Below are positions 37,192 through 44,996 of a stretch of DNA of 64,000 nt, piece after piece. The notes below the pieces were generated by a model, which made no database searches, had not been told where the DNA came from, and saw nothing but the letters and a program-made list of their open reading frames with translations. Source of the DNA: Ancylomarina subtilis (GTDB taxonomy: Bacteria; Bacteroidota; Bacteroidia; Bacteroidales; Marinifilaceae); the NCBI RefSeq assembly GCF_004217115.1, contig NZ_SHKN01000006.1:34919-98918 (forward strand), written 5' to 3'. Numbering within the stretch: position 1 is the first letter of the stretch; the number at the start of each line of letters is the position of its first letter. A program made the position numbers and the translations under genes.

Positions 37192-38406
37192 ATGAAAAAT
37201 TTAAGCTTGTTAATCTGTTTGGTACTGTTTTTCTCATGTACCCCGAAAAAGAAAGAAGTCAGCCAATGGCGTGGTGAAAATCGAACTGGAATTTACGATG
37301 AGCCTGATTTATTAACTGAATGGCCAGAGAATGGGCCTGCTTTGCTATGGGAATTCAATGGCGTTGGAAATGGATATGGTTCGCCAGTGGTTTCGAATGA
37401 TAAACTTTTTGTGAATGGTGAAATTGACAGTTTAGCCTATTTGATGGCCTTTGATATGGAAGGGAAAATGCTTTGGAAGACTGAGTTTGGAACCGACTGG
37501 ATGAAGAATTTTATTGGGTCGCGTTCGGCACCAACGGTCGTAGATGGTTTGGTTTATGTGGCATCCAGTATGGGCGATATCGCTTGTATCAATACGGAGA
37601 CGGGTGAGAAAAAATGGGGCTTGAACATGATTGATAAATTTAAGGGGAAGAATACCCGATTTGGCTATTCACAATCTCTTGAAATTGATGGTGATTTGGT
37701 ATACTGCGCTCCGGGTGGTGAAGAGGTGAATATTGTTGCCTTAGATCGTTTTACCGGTGAAACCAAGTGGACGAATAAAGCTTTTGGAGAAATTCCTGCT
37801 TATTGTTCGCCTACTTTGTTAGAGTTTCCTACCCGAAATGTTTTGGTTACCTTTTCTGACAATGCACTTTTCGGCTTGGAATCTCAGACAGGTGAATTGC
37901 TATGGTCTCATATGCAGGATACGCTTTGCGATATTCATGGGAATACGCCTATTTATGAAAATGGCTATTTGTATTATGTTGCAGGATGTGGAAATGGTAC
38001 TGTGAAACTTCAGATTTCTAAAGATGGAAGTCAGATTACCGAAATATGGAGAAATAAGCAGCTTGATAATATTATGGGGGGAGCTGTAAAAGTGAATAAT
38101 AGGATTTATGCTTCCGGTCATCGTAGAAAGAAATGGAAAGCCATTGATGCCAATTCTGGTGAGATGGTTGACAGTCTTAAATTTGGACGTGGAGCGACTA
38201 TTGCCGCAAATGGATTCTTGTATTGTTACAACGAGCAAGGAAAAGTGGCCTTAGTAAAAACGGAACCTAAAATGGAGATTGTGAGTTCTTTTAAAGTGAG
38301 AAAAGGGACCAAAGAGCACTTTGCCCAACCGGTAATTAATAAGGGTATCTTGTACATCCGTCATGGGAATGTCTTATTGGCATATGATATTAAATCTCAA
38401 GGATAG
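37192..38406 (+). CDS. PQQ-type beta-propeller lipoprotein (WRGE type)
   Basis: A 404-residue propeller lipoprotein: hydrophobic residues 4-15, lipobox FFSC with cysteine at 16, then QWRGENRTG and LLTEWPENGPALLW. It is closely related to the products of 18892 and 20305, including the CAPGGEEVNIVAL segment and the closing strand with IRHG. It should be on the periplasmic or outer face of the envelope. It follows the ABC permease by 62 bases and is followed by a hairpin that may reduce read-through to the ferredoxin/radical SAM/isoprenoid part of the operon. Confidence 0.88.
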   Translation: MKNLSLLICLVLFFSCTPKKKEVSQWRGENRTGIYDEPDLLTEWPENGPALLWEFNGVGNGYGSPVVSNDKLFVNGEIDSLAYLMAFDMEGKMLWKTEFGTDWMKNFIGSRSAPTVVDGLVYVASSMGDIACINTETGEKKWGLNMIDKFKGKNTRFGYSQSLEIDGDLVYCAPGGEEVNIVALDRFTGETKWTNKAFGEIPAYCSPTLLEFPTRNVLVTFSDNALFGLESQTGELLWSHMQDTLCDIHGNTPIYENGYLYYVAGCGNGTVKLQISKDGSQITEIWRNKQLDNIMGGAVKVNNRIYASGHRRKKWKAIDANSGEMVDSLKFGRGATIAANGFLYCYNEQGKVALVKTEPKMEIVSSFKVRKGTKEHFAQPVINKGILYIRHGNVLLAYDIKSQG

Positions 38407-38415
38407 AGATGAGTT

Positions 38416-38441
38416 ATAAGCTGTGAGATTTCACAGCTTAT
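38416..38441 (+). terminator. Perfect hairpin between operon halves (possible attenuator)
   Basis: An 11-bp perfect stem (38416-38426 with 38431-38441) closes a four-base loop, starting ten bases after a stop codon. Only a short T run (TTTCC) follows, so termination would be partial. It divides the propeller/redox half of the operon from the ferredoxin/radical SAM/terpenoid half and could lower, or protect, the downstream message. Confidence 0.5.
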
Positions 38442-38465
38442 TTCCAATGATTCAAATCTAAAAAT

Positions 38466-39308
38466 ATGACTAAGAAAATATTTATTTGTGGTTGTGAGAA
38501 AGATGGTAAGATTGAGAAGGAATCTGTAGAAAGATTGATTCAGAGTCTGGAGGAGAAGAACATCGGCTACACCTATATCGAGGATCTTTGTGGAACGGTA
38601 CTTAAAAACCCTGACGACTTGGAGAGTTTATTTACAGCTGAAGATGCCCTTGTTTTTGGTTGTCAGTCTCGTGCCATGCAGAATTTAATAGGCAATAGTG
38701 GGAAGAAAGTTCAAGAGAATAGAACAGAGTATTATCATATAGACGATAAGGATGGCAATAAGCTTGTTGAATCGGTTAGAACAGATAATCCTAAAGCTCT
38801 GAAAATTAAATATGCCGATGAATGGAACCCCTGGTATCCGGTGATTGACTATGAGCGTTGTAATGGTTGTCGAAAATGTCTTAACTTTTGTCTCTTTAGT
38901 GTTTATTCTGTGGAAGATGATGGATCGGTTGTGGTCTCAGCATCGGCAAATTGCAAAGATATGTGCCCGGCTTGTGCTCGTGTGTGTCCGCAAAATGCAA
39001 TTATTTTCCCCAAGCATGCCGATAGTCCAATCGATGGGGGTGAAGGAGAAATGTTATCAGGAGACAATGTTTTGGAACAAATTCAGAACGATGATGTGTA
39101 TTCGGTTTTAAGTGCTCGACGCAATAATTTTAAAGTTTCTCTTTTGAAAAAGGAGCAACTGAAAATGGCTGAGGAAGAAAGAAAAAACTGCAGTACTACA
39201 GAAGAAGTAGAAGAAAAGGCTTGTGATTGCAATTGTAACTGCAAAACGGAGATTGAGCCAGATTGTGCATGTAAGGATGAGGATTCGGATAAAAACTGTT
39301 GCTGCTAA
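38466..39308 (+). CDS. Two-cluster ferredoxin with cysteine-rich C-terminal tail
   Basis: A 280-residue cytoplasmic protein without signal peptide. Residues 1-120 form an unassigned domain containing CGC at 8-10. Two [4Fe-4S] motifs follow: C132, C135, C138, C142 and C163, C167, C170, C174 (the second is preceded by NCKDMCPAC). The last 40 residues carry ten cysteines in CDCNCNC, DCAC and a terminal CCC, mixed with acidic residues, like a small metallothionein. Such a tail could bind extra metal or act in cluster storage or transfer. It lies 15 bases before a radical SAM enzyme, for which it could be the reductant. The family of the N-terminal part is not known to me. Confidence 0.8.
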   Translation: MTKKIFICGCEKDGKIEKESVERLIQSLEEKNIGYTYIEDLCGTVLKNPDDLESLFTAEDALVFGCQSRAMQNLIGNSGKKVQENRTEYYHIDDKDGNKLVESVRTDNPKALKIKYADEWNPWYPVIDYERCNGCRKCLNFCLFSVYSVEDDGSVVVSASANCKDMCPACARVCPQNAIIFPKHADSPIDGGEGEMLSGDNVLEQIQNDDVYSVLSARRNNFKVSLLKKEQLKMAEEERKNCSTTEEVEEKACDCNCNCKTEIEPDCACKDEDSDKNCCC

Positions 39309-39323
39309 TAAGAGAACTCGAAT

Positions 39324-40517
39324 ATGATTTTAAAATTAGGGAATAGAATAATGCGACAGGTGGACTTCCGATTACTTTGGAAGCTTGGCTATAACTTGGG
39401 ATGGAAAGGCATGCGCACTGTGGCAAAGCATAAGAAACGATTGAAGAAGGGTGAGTTATTTCCTGCGTTTTTAATGATTTCATTAACCGATAATTGCAAT
39501 CTGAATTGTCAGGGCTGTTGGGTGAGCATCAACAATAAATCCCAGGGGATGGATGTTGAAACCCTCAATAATGTGATTGAATCGGGAAAGAAAAAGGGAT
39601 CGTATTTCTTCGGACTTCTGGGAGGAGAACCTCTGATGTATCCCCATCTGTTTGATGTGATAGAGAAGCATTCTGATTGTTACTTTCAGCTGTTTACAAA
39701 CGGAACCTTATTGTCCGACGAATATGCTCAGCGTATGCGAAAATTAGGAAATGTATCTCCACTGATTAGTGTTGAGGGATTAAAAGATGTTAGCGATGTT
39801 CGCCGGGGAGCCAATGATGTTTACGGCCGAACGATGAAAGGCATCGAAGCCTCTGTGAATAATAAGTTGTTTACCGGGGTTGCGACTTCGGTTTGTAAAT
39901 CGAATTTTAAGGAATTAGTCAGTGAGGATTTTGTAAATGCATGTATCGAAAAAGGAGTTCATTATTTGTGGTACTATATTTACAGACCTGTTGGAGCGCG
40001 CCCAACAACAGAACTTGCTTTGTCCGAAGAAGAAATTCTGGAGTTGAGACAGTTTGTGGTTGATATTCGTGTGAAAGCCCCCCTGATGATTATTGATACC
40101 TATTGGGATGAAAAAGGGAAAGCATTATGTCCCGGAGCCATTGGTCTGAGCCATCATATTAATCCTTTTGGCGATATTGAATTTTGCCCACCCATTCAGT
40201 TTGCCAGAGAAAATATTGGGAATGGAAAAGATTTGGATGGCGTGATTGAAAATTCGACTTTCCTAAGGAATATGCGGACTCGAATCAGTGATAAAACCCA
40301 AGGTTGTATTTTACTTGATGATCCTGAGTATTTAAACACAATATTGAAAGACACTGAGGCTTACGATTCGTCTAACAGAAATGCGAGCTTTCAGGAGTTA
40401 AGCCAAATGCGCCCATGTGCCGGGCATCATATACCGGGTAAGGAAATTCCGGAAAAAAGTTTTGTTTATCGCTTTGCTAAGAAATATTCTTTTTTTGGAT
40501 TCGGAGCCTACGGATAA
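39324..40517 (+). CDS. Radical SAM enzyme with SPASM-like C-terminus
   Basis: A 397-residue protein with the radical SAM motif C58-x3-C62-x2-C65 (DNCNLNCQGCW), GGEP near residue 99 and a C-terminal cysteine set (LCPGAIG, EFCPPIQ, GCILL, RPCAGHH) that looks like a SPASM/twitch auxiliary-cluster region. A basic amphipathic N-terminus of about 45 residues precedes it, possibly for membrane or partner contact. Substrates of this family include peptides, lipids and cofactors; nothing here resembles a precursor peptide, while three isoprenoid genes follow. I infer modification of a prenyl-derived lipid or a cofactor. It is not HpnH: the region around the cluster motif does not resemble that family. 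Confidence 0.87.
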   Translation: MILKLGNRIMRQVDFRLLWKLGYNLGWKGMRTVAKHKKRLKKGELFPAFLMISLTDNCNLNCQGCWVSINNKSQGMDVETLNNVIESGKKKGSYFFGLLGGEPLMYPHLFDVIEKHSDCYFQLFTNGTLLSDEYAQRMRKLGNVSPLISVEGLKDVSDVRRGANDVYGRTMKGIEASVNNKLFTGVATSVCKSNFKELVSEDFVNACIEKGVHYLWYYIYRPVGARPTTELALSEEEILELRQFVVDIRVKAPLMIIDTYWDEKGKALCPGAIGLSHHINPFGDIEFCPPIQFARENIGNGKDLDGVIENSTFLRNMRTRISDKTQGCILLDDPEYLNTILKDTEAYDSSNRNASFQELSQMRPCAGHHIPGKEIPEKSFVYRFAKKYSFFGFGAYG

Positions 40518-40530
40518 AAACATATCAAAC

Positions 40531-40556
40531 GTGCTCACTGAGTGGAGTCGAAGTGG
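40531..40556. repeat. REP-like element (CACTGAGTGGAGTCGAAGTG)
   Basis: The core 40536-40555 matches, as I recall it, a short extragenic repeat very common in Bacteroidota and some other genomes (variants of CACTGAGCGGAGTCGAAGTG). Its CACT/AGTG ends are complementary. It sits in the 112-base gap between the radical SAM gene and the prenyl synthase gene, the largest gap in the operon. Only one copy is present in this window. Confidence 0.55.
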
Positions 40557-40629
40557 ATTATAAAGGGAGGAAAAGTGTAGTTGAAGTGAGTGGAAGTTTT
40601 AATAATCGTACCATTTAGCTATTTGTAAA

Positions 40630-42234
40630 ATGATATTAAAAAATAATAATCCTTCGGGAGGATTAGGAAACAGTTTGCCTCAATCACCTGATAAACTGAA
40701 ACAAATTCGGGATTTAATTTGTGATTATACAGCTGAAAGGGAACTGATTCCTCCTTTGCAAGAGGAGGAGGTGATTTTTCATTCGGGTGAATTGATTAAG
40801 AAACATCCTGAGCTTTTTTTATATCAAAAGCTTTTGGCAGTCATGATCAATAATCATTCGTGGCGCGATATCGTTTCAGGTATTCCGTTCAACCGACGTA
40901 TTTTATTACTTCCCAAATGTATTGCTCATGCGACAGAATGCCCGGCTCAATTTGACGAATTGGGTTTGCTTTGCGAACAGTGTGGCAAGTGTGATATTGC
41001 TGATATTACGACTCGGGCGGATGAATTGGGTTACCACACGCTCGTTAGCGAAGGGACAACAACAGTCAGTACTCTTTTGGGATCGGGCAAGGTTGAATGT
41101 GTCATAGGCGTTGGCTGTTTGCATTCTTTCGAGAAATCTTTTCCCTTGGCTGTAAAAGAAGCTGTTCCTTCAATTGCAATTCCATTGTATAACAACGACT
41201 GTAAGAATTCAAAAGTGGATAAGTTATGGCTGGACGAAATTTTGCCAATTCGCAAAGAAAGCAATTGGTACGGCTGGATTAATATTGATGCGCTTAGGTC
41301 TGAAGTTAATTCCTGGTTTGAAAAAGATCAGCTTGCAGTTTATATAAATGGTGAGGATGAAAGTTCTCAAATTGCAATTGATTGGTTAGCACAAGGTGGG
41401 AAACGCTGGCGTCCTCTGATTATGCTTGCTGTATATAAAGCATTGATGGGATCAGAAGCTGTAATGGATGAATGTATTCAGAAACTGGCCGTTTCAATTG
41501 AGTGTTTTCATAAGGCGTCGTTGGTTCACGATGATATTGTTGATGAAGACCATGAACGTTACGCTCAACCAACTCTTCACAGGCAATATGATACACCTGT
41601 TGCTATAAATGTGGGTGATTTGATTTTGGGTTTTGGCTATCAGTTTATTGCAGAGTCAGGCGCAAAGCATATTCGAAAATTATTAAAAATTGCTTCGTAT
41701 GGTCATCGTGATTTGGCTATAGGGCAAGGCGAAGAACTATTGTGGCGAAGAAACAAAGCCCTTTTATCTGTTGAGGATATTCTGAAAATTTTCAGTTTGA
41801 AGACTTCACCGGCTTTTGAAGTCGCTTTGCAGTTTGGTGCGATTATTTCAGATGCCGGGGACGAGGTGATGCAAGTTTTGACAACTTACAGTTCTGCATT
41901 AGGAATTGCCTATCAGATTAAAGATGATTTGGATGATTTCAATTTAGGGAATATCGATAATGCTTTTAATACCATTCAGCCTTCATTGGTTACAGCTATT
42001 GTCAATCGGGAACATCCTGACAAGATGAAAGTTTGGTTTGAGGATTTTCAGAAAGGGAATGATTTATGCAAAAAAGAGATTTGGAAGCAAACTGAAATCC
42101 GGGAAGGTATAAAAGAAGCTGAGCAGATGCTCGAGAATTATAAGCTAAAAGCTCTCAGTAGTATTACAGATCTGAAAAGTCCAGCCCTAAAAATATTATT
42201 GACTCGCCTCTTGAATAAAATTCTGAACGGATGA
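40630..42234 (+). CDS. DUF116-polyprenyl diphosphate synthase fusion
   Basis: A 534-residue two-domain protein. Residues about 60-200 resemble DUF116, with C97, C104, C115, C118, C121, C163 and C191 (CEQCGKCDI is the clearest part), possibly metal or FeS binding. Residues about 225-534 are a trans-polyprenyl synthase: GGKRWRP for IPP binding, first aspartate-rich motif D301-D302-x2-D305 in HDDIVDED, and second D432-D433-x-D435-D436 in KDDLDDF. Both catalytic motifs are intact, so it should elongate an allylic diphosphate in the cytoplasm. It overlaps the next gene by four bases (ATGA), a sign of coupled translation with the prenyltransferase-like protein. Chain length cannot be predicted safely. 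Confidence 0.9.
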   Translation: MILKNNNPSGGLGNSLPQSPDKLKQIRDLICDYTAERELIPPLQEEEVIFHSGELIKKHPELFLYQKLLAVMINNHSWRDIVSGIPFNRRILLLPKCIAHATECPAQFDELGLLCEQCGKCDIADITTRADELGYHTLVSEGTTTVSTLLGSGKVECVIGVGCLHSFEKSFPLAVKEAVPSIAIPLYNNDCKNSKVDKLWLDEILPIRKESNWYGWINIDALRSEVNSWFEKDQLAVYINGEDESSQIAIDWLAQGGKRWRPLIMLAVYKALMGSEAVMDECIQKLAVSIECFHKASLVHDDIVDEDHERYAQPTLHRQYDTPVAINVGDLILGFGYQFIAESGAKHIRKLLKIASYGHRDLAIGQGEELLWRRNKALLSVEDILKIFSLKTSPAFEVALQFGAIISDAGDEVMQVLTTYSSALGIAYQIKDDLDDFNLGNIDNAFNTIQPSLVTAIVNREHPDKMKVWFEDFQKGNDLCKKEIWKQTEIREGIKEAEQMLENYKLKALSSITDLKSPALKILLTRLLNKILNG

Positions 42235-43202
42235 CAAACTGCAATCAGGAGATATTAAAGGCTCTTTTAAAATCGAAGAGCTTGTTAAGCGATGAGGCTT
42301 TGCGGGAGATTCAATCTTTTGTCAGTTCTCAAAAATGCGATACGGGAGGCTTCAAGGATAGATCGGGGAAGCCTGATCTGTATTACTCTGTTTTTGCTTA
42401 TACTCTGGCTTTTGTTTACGATATTGAATTGGATATCGAAAAGGAATTCAGATTCTTAAAATCCTTTCAGAACGTCCAAGAGTTGGATTTGATACATGCA
42501 GTTTGTTACATTCGCTGTTATTTGTTGCTTCTATTAATTCAGCAAAAACAAAAGTTTGGTTTTAAACCTGAGATTAGGGATTTCGACAGCTTTCTGGGGA
42601 AGGTTCTGATGAAAGGTTTAATAAAAAAGGTGAAAAAAGATTGTCAGGCTTTGCTTGAGTTGCTTGAAACTTACAAGTCCAAAGATGGAGGTTATAATCA
42701 CAATAAAAAACAGGCTGATCAAGCGACTGTTTATGCTTCATTTTTGGTTTGGACGCTTTATCAGGATTTGAATGAAGATGAAGCCGTTTTAAATCGAATA
42801 ACCAATCAGCTTGATACCTTAAAATGTGATGATGCTTCATTTGCTAATGATCATTCTTCACAAACGGGTGTGACTTCAGCAACCGCTGCAGGTTTAATTA
42901 TGACAGCGAATAATGATCGGAATTATGACGATTCTATTACATATTTAAAGCAGAATTACACGTCCAGAGGTGGTTTTAAAGCTGCTTCTGGTTTGCCAAT
43001 TGCCGACCTTCTTTCCACAAGTACGGCATTATTAGCTCTTTATATGGTTGGAGAGAATTTACAGGATCTGTCTGAAAAATCTATCGATTTTATTAATTTG
43101 CATTGGGATGAGTCAGGAGGCTTTTTTGGAAGTATCGCCGATATGACATGTGATGTTGAGTATACATATTATGCTCTTTTGGGTATTGGGATACTAATCT
43201 AA
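42231..43202 (+). CDS. Alpha-alpha barrel prenyltransferase-like protein
   Basis: A 323-residue all-helical protein with repeats of the prenyltransferase/squalene-cyclase type: CDTGGFKD, KDGGYNH, RGGFKAA and ESGGFFG. It resembles the beta subunit of protein geranylgeranyltransferases. The C-terminal DVEYTYYALLGIGIL occupies the place where those enzymes have D-x-x-H-T; the zinc-binding histidine seems replaced by tyrosine, and there is no DxDD acid motif of class II cyclases. It may be a non-catalytic binding barrel or a partner of the full cyclase encoded 13 bases downstream. Translation is coupled to the prenyl synthase by an ATGA overlap. Confidence 0.82.
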   Translation: MTNCNQEILKALLKSKSLLSDEALREIQSFVSSQKCDTGGFKDRSGKPDLYYSVFAYTLAFVYDIELDIEKEFRFLKSFQNVQELDLIHAVCYIRCYLLLLLIQQKQKFGFKPEIRDFDSFLGKVLMKGLIKKVKKDCQALLELLETYKSKDGGYNHNKKQADQATVYASFLVWTLYQDLNEDEAVLNRITNQLDTLKCDDASFANDHSSQTGVTSATAAGLIMTANNDRNYDDSITYLKQNYTSRGGFKAASGLPIADLLSTSTALLALYMVGENLQDLSEKSIDFINLHWDESGGFFGSIADMTCDVEYTYYALLGIGILI

Positions 43203-43215
43203 TTCGAGTGACTTT

Positions 43216-44970
43216 ATGAATGAGAAAAGGAAACAACTTTTTCAGAACCTGGAACAAAAAATTCTTTCGTTAAGAAACGAAAACAACCTGTGGACGGGGC
43301 GATTATCAAGTAGTGCTTTGTCGACAGCACTTGCCGTTTTTGCTTTATGGAAATACGATAAACAAAAATATAAGCAACAAATTACTCATGGTCTGAATTG
43401 GCTGGTTGCTAACAGAAATGCTGATGGCGCCTGGGGTGATACCATACGAAGTCAGAGTAATTTGAGTACAACATTGATAAGCTGGGCGACTTTTTCTATT
43501 GTCGAGGAGGATGAGAAATTTCAGGAGCCGATTCATGAAGCAGAAGCCTGGTTGAAAAGACGAGTGGGAAGCTTAGAGCCGGAGATGCTTAGTCAGGCTA
43601 TACTCGATCATTATAAAAGTGACCAAACCTTTTCTGTACCTATATTGGCTATGTGTGCCATATCGGGTCGATTGGGTGAGAATGGATGGAAGTTGGTTCC
43701 ACAACTACCTTATCATTTAGCTATTTTTCCGCATCGTTTATTCCGTTGGTTAAAATTATCAGTGGTGAGTTACGCCATTCCAGCACTAATTGCTATCGGT
43801 TTAGTGAAAAGTCAACACTCGAAAAAGAATATCTTCAGACGTGCGGTTAGAGCGACCTGTCGAAAAAGAGTTTTAAATGTACTTAAATCTAAACAGCCCG
43901 ATAATGGGGGATTTCTTGAGGCAACACCTTTAACGGCTTTTGTTTTGATGAGCATGGTACATGCCGATTATCAAGAATTAGATATTTGTGAAAAGGCGGC
44001 TCAATTCCTGAGTCATTCAATTCGTGAAGATGGCAGTTGGCCAATTGATACAAATCTTTCAACCTGGGTGAGTAGTTTATCCTTAAATGCTTTGAGTGAT
44101 GCTTCTCTAAGTTTGATTGATAGTCAGTCGGATATGCAGGCGAATTTATTGGAACAACAATATAAAAAGATACATCCTTTTACCCGAACAAAACCCGGAG
44201 GCTGGGCATGGACCAATTTACAGGGTGGTGTTCCCGATACCGATGATACCTCCGGTGCTCTTATTGCTTTACATCGATTAAGTAAGGATAAGGGGCTTGC
44301 TTTGGAGGCCGCTCGTAATGGTATCAGTTGGTTAATCAGCTTACAAAACAAAGATGGTGGTTTCCCCACTTTTTGTAAGGGCTGGGGTAAATTGCCATTT
44401 GATTGTTCTTGTCCTGATATTTCTGCTCATGCTCTTAAATCATTTGTGATTTGGAGAGATGAATTTGATAAGAAGTTTCAAAAGAAAATAAATAAAAGCT
44501 TGAAGAAAGCTGTAAGCTATTTGAAGAAAGCTCAATTGCAAGATGGCTCTTTTCAACCTCTTTGGTTTGGAAATGAGCTTGGAGAGCACCACCAGAATCC
44601 GGTTTACGGGACTTCTATTGTTTTATATGGGCTTGCTGAACTTCAGAAATCCGGTTATGAGGGTCTCAATACGATGATTGAAAAGGCGATTCGTTTTTTA
44701 TCAATGACTCAACATCATCATGGAGGTTGGGGAGGCGATAAAGATTTGCCACCGAGTATTGAAGAAACTTCTTTGGCATTAAGAGCGATGGCTGCTTGTG
44801 GTAAGGAGAGCCTTGCACATAGAGCCGCAGAATGCTTGATGCAGATTATTCCGGAGAATTTAGATGAGATAAAAGCAACACCTATTGGCCTTTATTTTGC
44901 TTCGTTGTGGTATTACGAAGACATGTACCCATTGGTATTTGCCTGTTCGGCTCTGAAAGAGCTGGATTAA
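43216..44970 (+). CDS. Class II terpene cyclase (squalene-hopene-cyclase-like)
   Basis: A 584-residue alpha-barrel protein with several QW-like repeats (ADGAWGD, DNGGFLE, EDGSWPI, KDGGFPT, QDGSFQP, HHGGWGG). The protonating acid motif is intact: D341-T-D343-D344 in VPDTDDTSGAL. The N-terminal SSSALSTALAVFAL and the C-terminal WYYEDMYPLVFACSAL are typical of squalene-hopene-type cyclases. It is slightly shorter than hopene cyclase (about 630). The substrate is presumably a product of the prenyl synthase two genes upstream, since no squalene synthase is present here. It lies 13 bases after the prenyltransferase-like gene and 26 before a Crp/Fnr regulator. Confidence 0.9.
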   Translation: MNEKRKQLFQNLEQKILSLRNENNLWTGRLSSSALSTALAVFALWKYDKQKYKQQITHGLNWLVANRNADGAWGDTIRSQSNLSTTLISWATFSIVEEDEKFQEPIHEAEAWLKRRVGSLEPEMLSQAILDHYKSDQTFSVPILAMCAISGRLGENGWKLVPQLPYHLAIFPHRLFRWLKLSVVSYAIPALIAIGLVKSQHSKKNIFRRAVRATCRKRVLNVLKSKQPDNGGFLEATPLTAFVLMSMVHADYQELDICEKAAQFLSHSIREDGSWPIDTNLSTWVSSLSLNALSDASLSLIDSQSDMQANLLEQQYKKIHPFTRTKPGGWAWTNLQGGVPDTDDTSGALIALHRLSKDKGLALEAARNGISWLISLQNKDGGFPTFCKGWGKLPFDCSCPDISAHALKSFVIWRDEFDKKFQKKINKSLKKAVSYLKKAQLQDGSFQPLWFGNELGEHHQNPVYGTSIVLYGLAELQKSGYEGLNTMIEKAIRFLSMTQHHHGGWGGDKDLPPSIEETSLALRAMAACGKESLAHRAAECLMQIIPENLDEIKATPIGLYFASLWYYEDMYPLVFACSALKELD

Positions 44971-44996
44971 AAAACTGATAAATTGAGGGATTTAAG

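Noticed and set aside
18892..38406. Propellers as true PQQ-dependent alcohol or sugar dehydrogenases
   Set aside because: They are shorter than quinoprotein dehydrogenases, show no vicinal disulfide or catalytic Asp pattern, and no pqq synthesis genes are present.
39324..40517. HpnH, the hopanoid radical SAM enzyme, suggested by the neighbouring squalene-hopene-like cyclase
   Set aside because: The sequence around the cluster motif and the SPASM-like cysteine-rich C-terminus do not match HpnH, and no other hopanoid genes are present.
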